Below, piece by piece: positions 50,811-62,411 of a stretch of DNA of 64,000 nt. Under the pieces are notes generated by a model. That model saw nothing but the letters and a program-made list of their open reading frames with translations. It was not told the origin of the DNA and ran no database searches. Both the position numbers and the translations under genes were made by a program. Numbering within the stretch: position 1 is the first letter of the stretch; every line of letters starts with the position of its first letter. The DNA is from Lichenibacterium minor (GTDB lineage Bacteria > Pseudomonadota > Alphaproteobacteria > Rhizobiales > Beijerinckiaceae): assembly GCF_004137685.1 (NCBI RefSeq), contig NZ_QYBB01000003.1, positions 124,001-188,000 of the forward strand, in the 5' to 3' direction.

Positions 50811-51125
50811 ATGGCCGCCACCGTCACGGTGCTCTACCCCAACCAGGCCGACGCCACGTTCGACATGGACTATTACCTCGGCCGCCACATGCCCCTGGTG
50901 ATGGAGCGCTTCGGCGCGCACGGCATGACGGGTTGGAAGGTGGTCAAGTTCGACGGCCCGCCGGAGCGCACGCCGTTCAGCGTCATGGCGACGCTCGCCT
51001 TCGGCAGCGTCGAGGGCATCCGGGCGGCGCTGAAGGCTGAAGGCGGGCCGATCATCGGCGACGTGCCGAACTTTTCCAACAAGGACGCCATGCTGATGTT
51101 CGGGGATGACGTCAGCCACGGCTGA
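50811..51125 (+). CDS. EthD-domain protein
   Basis: 104-aa ferredoxin-like dimeric alpha/beta-barrel protein. YYLGRHMPLVMERFG (21-35) and the C-terminal NFSNKDAMLMFGDDV match the EthD family, named for a protein needed for ethyl tert-butyl ether oxidation but mostly of unknown role. The ATG at 50811 follows GAGGACG. Its end overlaps the next gene by 20 bases, so the two are likely translated together. Confidence 0.85.
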   Translation: MAATVTVLYPNQADATFDMDYYLGRHMPLVMERFGAHGMTGWKVVKFDGPPERTPFSVMATLAFGSVEGIRAALKAEGGPIIGDVPNFSNKDAMLMFGDDVSHG

Positions 51126-51894
51126 GCGGCGGGAAGCCGGGCCGACCCTCGTCGCGATGGACGGCGTGGGCCGGCGCTTCGCCGACGGAACCGCGGCGCT
51201 CGACGGCCTCGACCTCGCCGTGCGGGCCGGCGAAGTCCTGTCGCTGGTCGGCCCGTCCGGCTGCGGCAAGTCAACGGTGTTGAGGCTGCTGGCCGGGCTC
51301 GACCGGCCGAGCGCCGGGCGCATCGCCTGGCCGCAGGGGAGGACGGAGGTCGGCTTCGTGTTCCAGGACGCGACGCTGATGCCCTGGGCGACGGCCGCCG
51401 ACAACGTGCGGCTGCCGCTCCGCCTGCGGGGGATCCAGCGCCGCGAGGCCGCGCCGCGCGTCGCCGAAGCCCTCGAGCGCGTCGGCTTGGGGCGCTTCGC
51501 CGGGCACCGACCGGCGCAGCTGTCCGGCGGCATGCGGATGCGGGTGTCGATCGCCCGGGCCCTGGTGGTGCGGCCGACGCTGCTGCTGATGGACGAACCC
51601 TTCGCGGCGCTCGACGAGATCACGCGCTTCCGCCTGAACGACGACCTCGCCGCGCTTGCCGCAGCGCTCGGCACCACGCTGGTCTTCGTCACCCATTCGG
51701 TCGGCGAAAGCGTGTTCCTGTCGGACCGCGTCGTCGTCATGGCGTCCCACCCCGGCCGGGCCGTCGCCGAAGTGGCGGTGCCGGGCCGCCGCGCCCGCAC
51801 GCGGGAGTTCCGCACGGCGCCCGCCTACGCGGCGCTGTGCGCCGAAACCGCGGCGGCGCTGCGGGCCGCCATGGGGGACGAGGGTCCGCCGTGA
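51106..51894 (+). CDS. Orphan ABC transporter ATPase, nitrate/sulfonate/taurine type
   Basis: 262-aa ATPase with Walker A GPSGCGKS (49-56), Q-loop VFQDATLMPW, signature LSGGMRMR near 141, Walker B LLLMDEPFAALD near 160 and the switch His in VTHSVGES. The sequence is closest in style to SsuB/TauB/NrtD importers. These need a permease and a binding protein, and neither is next to it. The start overlaps the EthD gene; a second ATG at residue 18 is possible. It may serve a permease elsewhere, or be a remnant of a lost operon. Confidence 0.85.
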   Translation: MTSATAERREAGPTLVAMDGVGRRFADGTAALDGLDLAVRAGEVLSLVGPSGCGKSTVLRLLAGLDRPSAGRIAWPQGRTEVGFVFQDATLMPWATAADNVRLPLRLRGIQRREAAPRVAEALERVGLGRFAGHRPAQLSGGMRMRVSIARALVVRPTLLLMDEPFAALDEITRFRLNDDLAALAAALGTTLVFVTHSVGESVFLSDRVVVMASHPGRAVAEVAVPGRRARTREFRTAPAYAALCAETAAALRAAMGDEGPP

Positions 51895-52036
51895 TGGCGC
51901 CGGCGGCACACCGCCGCGCGATCTCGGTCGAAACGCGGTCGGGGACTGAGATGGCGCTCAGAAAGCTGGCAGCGGGCCCGAACTGTCGCATAAGGGAGCG
52001 CCCCGGTCCTGCGGGGCGCCAGACGACGGGGGACGC

Positions 52037-53953
52037 TTGAGCGACGAACCAGCCCAGCACGAGCCGAACAGGCTCGGTGCGGCCGCCGCCCTGGGGGCGC
52101 TCGGCATCGTCTACGGCGACATCGGCACGAGCCCGCTCTACGCCCTGAAGGAGGCCGTGAAGGCCGCCATGGCGGGCGCGTCGCAGCCGGCCCCCGCCGC
52201 GGTGGTCGGCGCGGTGTCGGTGATCCTGTGGTCGCTGATCTTCGTCGTGTCGATCAAATACGCGATCCTGATCATGCGGGCCGACAACCGCGGCGAGGGC
52301 GGCATCGTCGCCATGCTGGCGCTGCTGCACGCCCGCGAAGCCAAGCCCGGCACCTGGCGCGCCGTTCTGCTGATCTTCGGGCTGATCGGCGCGGCGCTGC
52401 TCTACGGCGACGGCGCCATCACGCCCGCCATCTCGGTCCTGTCCGCCGTCGAGGGTCTGAAGGTCGACGCGCCGGCGCTGTCCGCCTTCGTGCTGCCCAT
52501 CACGGTCGTGGTGCTGATCGCGTTGTTCCTGGCGCAGCGCTTCGGCACCGGCTCCATCGGCCGCGTCTTCGGGCCGATCATGCTGGTGTGGTTCGCCGCG
52601 CTGGCGCTGCTCGGCGTCCACGGCATCGTCAAGGCACCCGCCATCCTGCAGGCCGTGAACCCCTGGGCGGCCGTGAGCTTCACCGTCCACGCCGGGCCGG
52701 CGGTCTCCTTCGCCATCCTCGGGGCCGCCTTTCTGGCGGTGACGGGGGGCGAAGCCATGTACGCCGACATGGGTCACTTCGGCGCCCCGTCGATCCGGGC
52801 GTCCTGGTTCGCCGTGGTGCTGCCTTGCCTGGTGCTGAACTACTTCGGCCAGGGCGGGCTGCTGCTGGCCGAACCCGCCGCCATCGACAACCCCTTCTAC
52901 CAGCTGGCGCCCGACTGGCTCCACTATCCCCTTGTGGTCTTCGCCACGGCCGCCACCGTCATCGCCAGCCAGGCGATCATCTCGGGCGCCTTCTCGCTCA
53001 CCCAGCAGTCGATCCAGCTCGGCTTCCTGCCGAAGATGCACATCGTCCACACGGCGGCGGACGAGATCGGGCAGATCTACCTGCCGCTGGTCAACTGGCT
53101 CCTCGCCGCCGCCACGCTCGGCGCCGTGCTGGCCTTCGGCTCGTCGGACGCGCTGGCCGGCGCCTACGGGATCGCGGTCTCGGCCCTGATGGCTATCACC
53201 ACCGTCCTGGCGGCCCTGGTGGCGATCCAGTGGGGGTTCCCGCCCGCCGCCGTGATCGCGGTGAACGGCGCCTTCTTCCTGATCGACCTGGTGTTCTTCT
53301 CCGCCAATGCCGTGAAGCTGTTCGAGGGCGGCTGGTTCCCGCTGCTGCTCGCCCTGTCGGTCGCCTTCCTGATGCTCACCTGGCGCCGCGGCAACCACCT
53401 GCTGGAAGCGCAGCGCGCCGCCATGCGCGAGCCCGAGTCGCGGCTCGTCGACGCCTGCGCGGTCGGGGGCCCGGGTCTCCGCCTGCTGCGCCTGCCGACC
53501 AGCGCGGCCTACCTGACCGCCGGAACGTCCGGCCTGCCCCTCCCCCTGTCCAACTTCGTGCGCACCAACCGCGCCGTCCAGAAGCGCGTGCTCATCGTTT
53601 CCGCCGTCACGACCGAGCGGCCCCGCGTGCCGCCCGAACAGCGGGCCCGGGTGGTGCCGCTCGGCCAGGGCATCGACCGGCTCGTCCTCACCTACGGTTT
53701 CGACGAGGCGCCCTCGGTGCCCGGCGGCATCGCCCTCGCCCTCGAGCGCGGCCTTCTGCAGGACGTGGACCCCGCCGCCATCACCTACATCGTCGGGCGC
53801 GAAACCGTGATCCCGTCGCGCGAGCGCGACGGCCTCGCCCGCTGGCGCAAGAAGGTCTTCGCCTTCATGGCCCGCAACTCGGAACGCACCGCCGTGTATT
53901 TCGGCGTGCCGACCGCCCAGGCCGTCGAACTGGGGCTCGAAATCGAACTCTGA
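52037..53953 (+). CDS. kup: Kup potassium uptake protein
   Basis: 638-aa KUP/HAK/KT K+:H+ symporter with about 12 helices in the first 430 residues and a C-terminal cytoplasmic domain. GIVYGDIGTSPLYALKE near 20-36, YGDGAITPAISVLSA near 118 and TGGEAMYADMGHFG near 235 are family signatures. It begins at a TTG after GGGGGACGC; no ATG gives the conserved N-terminus. It has no clear regulator next to it. Confidence 0.94.
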   Translation: MSDEPAQHEPNRLGAAAALGALGIVYGDIGTSPLYALKEAVKAAMAGASQPAPAAVVGAVSVILWSLIFVVSIKYAILIMRADNRGEGGIVAMLALLHAREAKPGTWRAVLLIFGLIGAALLYGDGAITPAISVLSAVEGLKVDAPALSAFVLPITVVVLIALFLAQRFGTGSIGRVFGPIMLVWFAALALLGVHGIVKAPAILQAVNPWAAVSFTVHAGPAVSFAILGAAFLAVTGGEAMYADMGHFGAPSIRASWFAVVLPCLVLNYFGQGGLLLAEPAAIDNPFYQLAPDWLHYPLVVFATAATVIASQAIISGAFSLTQQSIQLGFLPKMHIVHTAADEIGQIYLPLVNWLLAAATLGAVLAFGSSDALAGAYGIAVSALMAITTVLAALVAIQWGFPPAAVIAVNGAFFLIDLVFFSANAVKLFEGGWFPLLLALSVAFLMLTWRRGNHLLEAQRAAMREPESRLVDACAVGGPGLRLLRLPTSAAYLTAGTSGLPLPLSNFVRTNRAVQKRVLIVSAVTTERPRVPPEQRARVVPLGQGIDRLVLTYGFDEAPSVPGGIALALERGLLQDVDPAAITYIVGRETVIPSRERDGLARWRKKVFAFMARNSERTAVYFGVPTAQAVELGLEIEL

Positions 53954-53998
53954 CGGCTCCGGCCGGGTTGGGCCCCCACAGCCTTCGGGGAGCCCAGC

Positions 53999-54838
53999 AT
54001 GAGCGAGATCGGAACCGTGACGCTGCCGGGCGGGCGCCGCGTGCCGGCGCTGGGCCAGGGCACGTGGCACATGGGAGAGGACCCGGAGCGGCGCGCCGCC
54101 GAGGCGGCGGCGCTGCGGGCCGGCGTCGAGCGCGGCCTCACCCTCATCGACACCGCCGAGATGTATGGCGAAGGCGCCACCGAATCCTTCCTCGGCGAAG
54201 CGCTGGACGGGCTGCGCGACCGCGTGTTCCTCGTGTCCAAGGCCTATCCGCAGAACGCCGGCCGGGGTCGGCTGCGGCGCGCCTGCGAGGGCAGCCTGAA
54301 GCGGTTGAAGGCCGAACGCCTCGACCTGTACCTGCTGCATTGGCGCGGGGGCGTGCCGCTGGCCGAAACCGTGGACGCCATGGAGGCCCTGCGCGACGAA
54401 GGGCTGATCGGCGCCTGGGGCGTGTCGAACTTCGACGCCGACGACGTCGAGGACCTGCTCGACGCGGGCGGCGACGGCTGCGCGGCGAACCAGATCCTGT
54501 TCAACCTGACCCGGCGCGGTCCGGAATTCGACCTGCTGCCGCTCCTGGACAAGCTGTCCATGCCCGCCATGGCCTACAGCCCCGTCGAGCAGGGGCGCCT
54601 GCTCGGCCATCCGGCGCTCGACGCCGTGGCCGGGCGGCATGGTGCGACGGGGCTGCAGGTGGCTTTGGCTTGGCTGCTGCGCCGCCCCGACATGCTGGTG
54701 ATCCCCAAGGCCGGCACGGTGGCCCACGTCGAGGAGAACCGCGCCGCGGCGGACCTCCGCCTCACCGACGACGACATCGCCGAGCTCGACCGGGCTTTCC
54801 CGGCCCCGACCCGGAAGGTGGCGCTGGAAATGCTGTGA
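53999..54838 (+). CDS. Aldo/keto reductase
   Basis: 279-aa NADPH-dependent carbonyl reductase with a TIM barrel. The catalytic tetrad is D51, Y56 (IDTAEMYG), K81 (LVSKAYP) and H114 (LYLLHWRG). IPKAG near 237 binds the NADP phosphate. Members of this subgroup reduce 2,5-diketo-gluconate, methylglyoxal or other small ketones; the substrate is not evident. It starts 45 bases after kup. Confidence 0.9.
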   Translation: MSEIGTVTLPGGRRVPALGQGTWHMGEDPERRAAEAAALRAGVERGLTLIDTAEMYGEGATESFLGEALDGLRDRVFLVSKAYPQNAGRGRLRRACEGSLKRLKAERLDLYLLHWRGGVPLAETVDAMEALRDEGLIGAWGVSNFDADDVEDLLDAGGDGCAANQILFNLTRRGPEFDLLPLLDKLSMPAMAYSPVEQGRLLGHPALDAVAGRHGATGLQVALAWLLRRPDMLVIPKAGTVAHVEENRAAADLRLTDDDIAELDRAFPAPTRKVALEML

Positions 54839-55051
54839 CCCCGGCAGCCGCCGACCGCACCGCGAAGCGACCGGAGGCATGCGACGGGATGTCTTCGGAT
54901 CGCGATTCGCCCTAATCACGGTCCGCGGCGCGTCGGCGCCCGCCGCGCGGCGTCGATCCGCACCCCGCGCGTCGCCGGGGACCCGTCCTGCCCATGTCGA
55001 TCGATCTTCCGACCCTCGCGGGCCTGAGCGCCGTGTCGCTGGCCGCCCTGC

Positions 55052-55777
55052 ATGGACGCCGTCGCGGGAGGGGGCGGCCTGTTGACCGTGCCCGCCCTGG
55101 TGCTCGCGGGCATCGACCCGCGGAGCCTCCTCGCCACCAACAAGCTGCAGGGGTGTTTCGGCACCACCTCGGCCACGGCGGCCTTCGCGCGGGCCGGCCA
55201 CCTGCCGCTCGGCTCCTGGCCCTTCGCGCTGGCGGCGGCGGCCGGCTCCGTGGCGGGCGCGCTGGCGTTGGACCACATGCCGCAGCGCGCCATCTCGGTC
55301 GCCCTGCCCTTCGTGCTGCTCGGCGTGGCGGCGTATTTCGCGGCTTCACCCCGCTTCGGCGACGAGGGGCGTCCCCGCCTCCTGTCCCGCCCCGCCTTTC
55401 TAGCGACCGTGGTGCCGCTCGTGGGCTTCTACGACGGCGTGTTCGGCCCCGGCGCGGGCTCGTTCTACATGGCGGGGCTCGCCGGGGTGCTGGGCTTCGG
55501 CGCCGTGAAGGCCACGGCCCACACCAAGCTGTGCAACGTCGCCAGCAACCTGGCCGGGCTCGCCACCTTGGCGCTCGGCGGGCATGTGATCTGGACGGTC
55601 GGCCTCGCCATGGGGGCGTCGTCTTTCGTGGGCGCGCAGGTCGGGGCACGGCTGGCCATGCGCCACGGCGCCGTTCTGGTGAAGCCGCTCATCGTGACGA
55701 TCAGCCTCGCGCTCGCCGCCAAGCTCGCCTTCACGCCCGGCCACCCGGTCCACGACGCCATCGCGGCGGGGTGGTGA
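55052..55777 (+). CDS. TSUP (TauE/SafE-like) permease with an apparent N-terminal frameshift
   Basis: 241-aa hydrophobic protein with GGGGLLTVPALVLAG (7-21), ATNKLQGCFGTTSA near 31 and VFGPGAGSFYMAGLAG near 135-150, the TSUP/TauE-SafE pattern of sulfur-compound exporters. Homologues have a first helix ending A-G-F-x-D before the GGGG motif. Here that helix appears in another frame at 54994 (MSIDLPTLAGLSAVSLAAL) and joins the body only if about 1 or 3n+2 bases are missing near 55047-55053. The ATG at 55052 would omit most of helix 1 and has no ribosome site. It is probably a frameshifted gene or a sequencing error; otherwise a truncated protein. Confidence 0.7.
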   Translation: MDAVAGGGGLLTVPALVLAGIDPRSLLATNKLQGCFGTTSATAAFARAGHLPLGSWPFALAAAAGSVAGALALDHMPQRAISVALPFVLLGVAAYFAASPRFGDEGRPRLLSRPAFLATVVPLVGFYDGVFGPGAGSFYMAGLAGVLGFGAVKATAHTKLCNVASNLAGLATLALGGHVIWTVGLAMGASSFVGAQVGARLAMRHGAVLVKPLIVTISLALAAKLAFTPGHPVHDAIAAGW

Positions 55778-55786
55778 TCCCACGAA

Positions 55787-55810
55787 AAAGGGCCGCCGAA
55801 GCGGCCCTTT
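55787..55810. terminator. Bidirectional terminator between convergent genes
   Basis: AAAGGGCCGC and GCGGCCCTTT pair over 10 bp around CGAA, with A-run on the left and T-run on the right, so it can stop transcription both ways between the TSUP gene and the DUF2934 gene. Confidence 0.85.
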
Positions 55811-55834
55811 CGCGGTTCGAGCGGCGGGTCCCGG

Positions 55835-56698
55835 TCAGCGCCGGTCGCTCGACCGGCCCTTGGTGACCGGGCCGGGCGACGACGCCGGCTTCGGCGGGTT
55901 CTTGCCGGTCACGGGCGCGCTGTTGCCGGTGGGCGAGGCTTGCAGGCCCGAGCCGAGCTTCGCGTCGTCCGGCGCACCGGGGGCCTGGCCGGCGCCCGTG
56001 GCGATCGGCGGCAGCCCGCCCGGAGCCGCTCCGGGGTTCTTGCCCGAGCGCGCCGCCGCGCCGGCCGGCGCCGCGGCAGCGGACGGCGAAGCGGCGGGCG
56101 TCGGGGTCGTGCCCGAGGTCGCGGCGCCGTTGCCGACCGGGGCGATCCCCAGGCCGGGCGCCGAGCCGGCCACCTTCGGGGCGGCGCCCGCGGTCTTCGG
56201 AACCAGGGCCTGCGGCGCGTCGAGGTCGGGGTCCGTCTTGACGGCCTCGCGCGGGGCGGAAACGCCGAGCGTCGGGTTCGACGGCGTCGGCGTCACGGCG
56301 GCGACCTTCGGGGCCGGCGTCACGGCTTCGCGGTCGTCGATGTCCGGATCCTCGTCGCGCCGCGAGCGGGCGACGTGGCCGGCCGTGTCGCCCGTGGAAT
56401 GCGTCGCGTGCGACGGCTTGGTGATCTCGGGCTCGCGGTCGAGGTCGACGAGGTCGTCGCGGCCCTGGTCCGTGATGCCCGGCATGTCGCCGTAGGCTTC
56501 GACGGCCTGGCTGGGCTCCTCGGGCTCGAAGGAGCCGGTGTCGCGCGGCAGCAGCGTGTCGCCCATGCTGTCGTGGAGCGCGACGATCTCCTTCGCCTGG
56601 TCCCAATGCGCCCGGTCGCGGCCGTGCGGACGGCCTTCGCTTTCCCAGATCTCGAACGCCTTGCGCGAGATGCGCTCGTAGTCGTCGTTGTCAGCCAT
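55835..56698 (-). CDS. DUF2934 protein with a long disordered tail
   Basis: 287 aa. Residues 5-45 (ISRKAFEIWESEGRPHGRD, then HWDQAKEI) are a DUF2934 domain, a short helical motif common in Rhizobiales with unknown role. From about 120 on the protein is Pro/Ala/Gly/Thr-rich and probably unstructured. No signal peptide. Its ATG (56698-56696) shares a base with the stop of the upstream gene (TGATG), so the two are translationally coupled. GAGAGG precedes the start. A role in stress or root/surface colonisation is only a guess. Confidence 0.75.
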   Translation of the reverse strand: MADNDDYERISRKAFEIWESEGRPHGRDRAHWDQAKEIVALHDSMGDTLLPRDTGSFEPEEPSQAVEAYGDMPGITDQGRDDLVDLDREPEITKPSHATHSTGDTAGHVARSRRDEDPDIDDREAVTPAPKVAAVTPTPSNPTLGVSAPREAVKTDPDLDAPQALVPKTAGAAPKVAGSAPGLGIAPVGNGAATSGTTPTPAASPSAAAAPAGAAARSGKNPGAAPGGLPPIATGAGQAPGAPDDAKLGSGLQASPTGNSAPVTGKNPPKPASSPGPVTKGRSSDRR

Positions 56699-56943
56699 CA
56701 CAAACCTCTCCCAGGGGTTTCGGTGGGGAGATCCTCGGCCTGGCGGCGGACCTCCTCGTCCATCTCGTCGAGGCCGTCGACCGTTTCCCCCGGGATGTCG
56801 GGACGGCTGTTCTCGGCCTCGGCGAGGTCTTCGAGCGTCATGCTTTCGGGATCCATCGAGGTGTCGCCGCCCTCGAGGTCCGGGCTTCTCGGCTCGAAGG
56901 GTTCGACGTCGATGGCGCGCCGCTTCTCGTCGTCCTGGTCCAT
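56698..56943 (-). CDS. Small acidic protein coupled to the DUF2934 gene
   Basis: 81 aa, strongly acidic (many Asp/Glu, for example DGLDEMDEEVRRQAEDL). No hydrophobic segment and no known domain. The ATG at 56943 has AGGAGG seven bases upstream, a strong ribosome site. Coupling to the DUF2934 gene by a one-base overlap implies a shared function. I do not recognise it. Confidence 0.65.
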   Translation of the reverse strand: MDQDDEKRRAIDVEPFEPRSPDLEGGDTSMDPESMTLEDLAEAENSRPDIPGETVDGLDEMDEEVRRQAEDLPTETPGRGL

Positions 56944-57044
56944 GGCGTCGCCTCCTGTCGTCGATATGCCGCCATGGCAACGCCGCCACCATGGCGGGGT
57001 TCCAGGCCCGACGAAGGGGGCGAGCGCCCCCCGGTCGGGCGGCG

Positions 57045-57512
57045 TCAGGACGGGCGGCCGGCGTCCGCCAGGGCGTGCAGGCGGTCGGCCGCGGCCTGGG
57101 CGAAACGGATCGTCATGGCGCGGCGGGTGGCGGGGGCGAGCTTCGCCAGCAGGGCGTCGCGCACCACTTCGCCGCCGTAGCCGTCGGCGACGATGATCCC
57201 CGTCTCGTCCGGCATCACCGCCACCGGCAGCGTGATGGGGATGGCGAAATACAGGTGGTCGCAGAAGGCGCGGTAGTGGTGCCATTTCCGGTCCGCCCGG
57301 AAATCCGCGATCGACGACTTCACCTCGACGATGGTGATGGTCCCGTCCGGCCCGAGCCCGACGATGTCGGGGCGCCGGCCGTCGGCCAGCACGAGCTCCG
57401 TCACGGTGGCGATGTTGCGGGCGCGCAGCAGGCGCCGCGTCCCGCGCACGACTTCGCGCGCGGTTTCGGATTGCCGCCCGTCGTCGGGCAGCACGATCGG
57501 CTGTGTGAGCAT
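57045..57512 (-). CDS. mmcB: MmcB-family DNA repair protein (predicted PD-(D/E)XK nuclease)
   Basis: 155 aa. RRPDIVGL...TITIVEVKSS gives the nuclease triad D49, E63 and K65, with the conserved KWHHYRAFCDHLYFAIP after it. MmcB was named in Caulobacter as part of the LexA-regulated damage-induced mutagenesis set. No LexA box is seen with confidence upstream. The ATG at 57512 gives MLTQPIVLPD; the frame runs to 57608 but that part looks non-coding. It is alone, with imuA/imuB/dnaE2 not in view. Confidence 0.85.
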   Translation of the reverse strand: MLTQPIVLPDDGRQSETAREVVRGTRRLLRARNIATVTELVLADGRRPDIVGLGPDGTITIVEVKSSIADFRADRKWHHYRAFCDHLYFAIPITLPVAVMPDETGIIVADGYGGEVVRDALLAKLAPATRRAMTIRFAQAAADRLHALADAGRPS

Positions 57513-57690
57513 CGGCCTCTGTGCTTGGAAAGCCCCGATCGCGGGGCTCACGTCCTGGCGCCGGGCGTCGCATCCTCGAACGCCGGCCCGGCCGCCTGAA
57601 CCTAGCATCGCGGGGCGAAGCGGCGCCAGGATGGCGAGGCGTCCTCGGGCCCGCCCCGCGGTCAGCCGGGCGTGCCGCAGGGGCCGCCCG

Positions 57691-59451
<1,761 letters not shown>

Positions 59452-59500
59452 GCGGCACCCCGTCCGAACTCGCGCCGCTCGGGGGCGGCGCCGATCCTGT

Positions 59501-60486
<986 letters not shown>

Positions 60487-60490
<4 letters not shown>

Positions 60491-61503
60491 GCCGGCACCC
60501 CGTCGCGCGGGCGATGCGCCTCGGCGCGCACGGGCGTCGGCACGCCGCCGACCAGCGGGATGTGGCAAAGCGCGCGGCCGAGCTCGGGCGCGGCCGGCGT
60601 CGGCGCCGCTTCGCGGCACTGGCGGAACGCGAAAGCGCAGCGCGGCTCGAACACGCAGGCCGGCGGGCGGTCGAACTGCCCCGGCACGACGCCGGGGATG
60701 GCGGGAAGGCGCCGCGCCGTCGAGCGCTCGGGAAGCGCCGCCAGCAGCGCCTCGGTGTAGGGGTGGTGGCGGTCGGCGAAGAGGGCCTGCGCGGTGTTGG
60801 TTTCGACCGGGCGGCCGGCATATTGCACCAGCACGCGGTCCGCCACCTCGGCCACCACGCCCATGTCGTGGGTGATGAGCACGAGGCCCATGCCGGTGTC
60901 GCGCTGCAGGGCTTTCAACAGGTCGAGGATCTGGGCCTGGATGGTGACGTCGAGCGCCGTGGTGGGCTCGTCGGCGATGAGGAGCTTCGGGTCGCAGGAG
61001 ATCGCCATGGCGATCATGACGCGCTGGCTCATGCCGCCGGACATCTGGTGCGGGTAGCTCTTCAAGCGGCGCTCGGGCTCGGGGATGCCGACCTTGGCCA
61101 GAAGCTCGACGGCGCGGCGTTGGCGCGCCGCGCGGTCGAGCCCGGTGTGGGCGCGCAGCATCTCGCGGATCTGGAACCCCACCGTGAAGCAGGGGTTCAG
61201 CGAGGTCATCGGCTCCTGGAAGATCATGGCGATGTCGCGTCCGACGATCCTGCGCCGCGCGGCCTTGGACAGGGCGCGCAGGTCGGTGCCGTCGAAGCTG
61301 AGGACGTCGGCCTCGACCGTGGCGGTCCAGGGCAGCAGGCCCATCACGGCCAGCATGGCGACGGACTTGCCCGAGCCGGACTCGCCCACGACGGCGACGA
61401 TCTCGCGCGGGTCGACCGACAGGTCGACGCCGTCCACGGCCGTGAAGGTGCCGCCGCGGGTGGCGAACCTGACGCGGAGGTTCCGGATGTCCAGGAGGCT
61501 CAT
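60487..61503 (-). CDS. Opp/Dpp-type ABC importer ATPase, first (DppD-like)
   Basis: 338-aa ATPase with Walker [10 protein letters not shown] near 39, [10 protein letters not shown], signature MSGGMSQR near 155, Walker [13 protein letters not shown] near 174, and a Cys-containing tail ([14 protein letters not shown]) like that of DppD. It pairs with the next ATPase as a heterodimer. Its ATG at 61503 shares a base with the stop of the permease gene (TGATG). Confidence 0.93.
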
Positions 61504-62411
61504 CACGAGCGCCTCATCTTGGGGTCGAGGGCGTCGCGCAGCCCGTCGCCGGCGAGGTTGATGGCCACGACGGTGACCAGGATGGCGAGGCCCGGCAGGG
61601 TGACGATCCACGGGTCCGAGCGGATGAACTGGCGCGCGTCGGCCAGCATGGAGCCCCACTCGGGCGTCGGCGGCTGGGCGCCGAGGCCGAGGAACCCCAG
61701 CGCCGCCGCTTCCAGGATGGCGTCCGACACGCCGAGCGCCGCCTGCACGATGAGCGGGGCGAGGCAGTTGGGCAGCACGGTGCCGAAGGCGAGGCGGAGG
61801 CCCCTCACCCCGGCCACGCGGGCCGCCATGACATAGTCCTTGTCGAGCTCGCCCAGGGCCGAAGCGCGCACCAGCCGGACGAAGCGCGGCAGGAACACGA
61901 TCGTGATGGCGATGATGGTGTTGGTGAGGCTCGGGCCCAGGATCGCCACCGCCAGGATGGCGAGCACGAGGGACGGCACCGCCATGATGACGTCCATCAG
62001 GCGGGTGATCAGGACGTCGGCGAGGTTGTTGAAGGCCGCCGTCAGGCCCAGCACGACGCCGACCCCGAAGGACACCGCCATCACGGCGAAGCCGATGAAC
62101 AGCGACACCCGCGCGCCGTAGATCAGGCGGGACAGGATGTCCCGCCCCGCGCCGTCGGTGCCGAACGGGAAGCGCCACGACCCGCCGGCCCAGACGGGGG
62201 GCGCCTTGATGGCGTCGCGGAACTGCTCGAAGGGGGAATGCGGGGCGACGAGCGGCGCGAACACGGCCAGCAGCATGATGGCGACCGCCACGGCGGCACC
62301 CGCCACGGCGCCGCGGTTCTCGCGGAAGGCGGCCCACAGGTTCGCCGCGCCCGACGGCGGGGCGTGCAGGTTCGGCTCCTCGGCCAGGGTGATCAGCGTG
62401 TCAGCGGCCAT
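61503..62411 (-). CDS. Opp/Dpp-type ABC importer permease (DppC-like)
   Basis: 302-aa inner-membrane permease with an N-terminal helix (about 35-55) and five more, matching DppC/OppC. The cytoplasmic EAA loop [17 protein letters not shown] contacts the ATPases. The extended first periplasmic loop ([29 protein letters not shown]) is the OppC_N pattern. It overlaps the upstream permease gene by 11 bases. Confidence 0.93.
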   Translation of the reverse strand: MAADTLITLAEEPNLHAPPSGAANLWAAFRENRGAVAGAAVAVAIMLLAVFAPLVAPHSPFEQFRDAIKAPPVWAGGSWRFPFGTDGAGRDILSRLIYGARVSLFIGFAVMAVSFGVGVVLGLTAAFNNLADVLITRLMDVIMAVPSLVLAILAVAILGPSLTNTIIAITIVFLPRFVRLVRASALGELDKDYVMAARVAGVRGLRLAFGTVLPNCLAPLIVQAALGVSDAILEAAALGFLGLGAQPPTPEWGSMLADARQFIRSDPWIVTLPGLAILVTVVAINLAGDGLRDALDPKMRRS

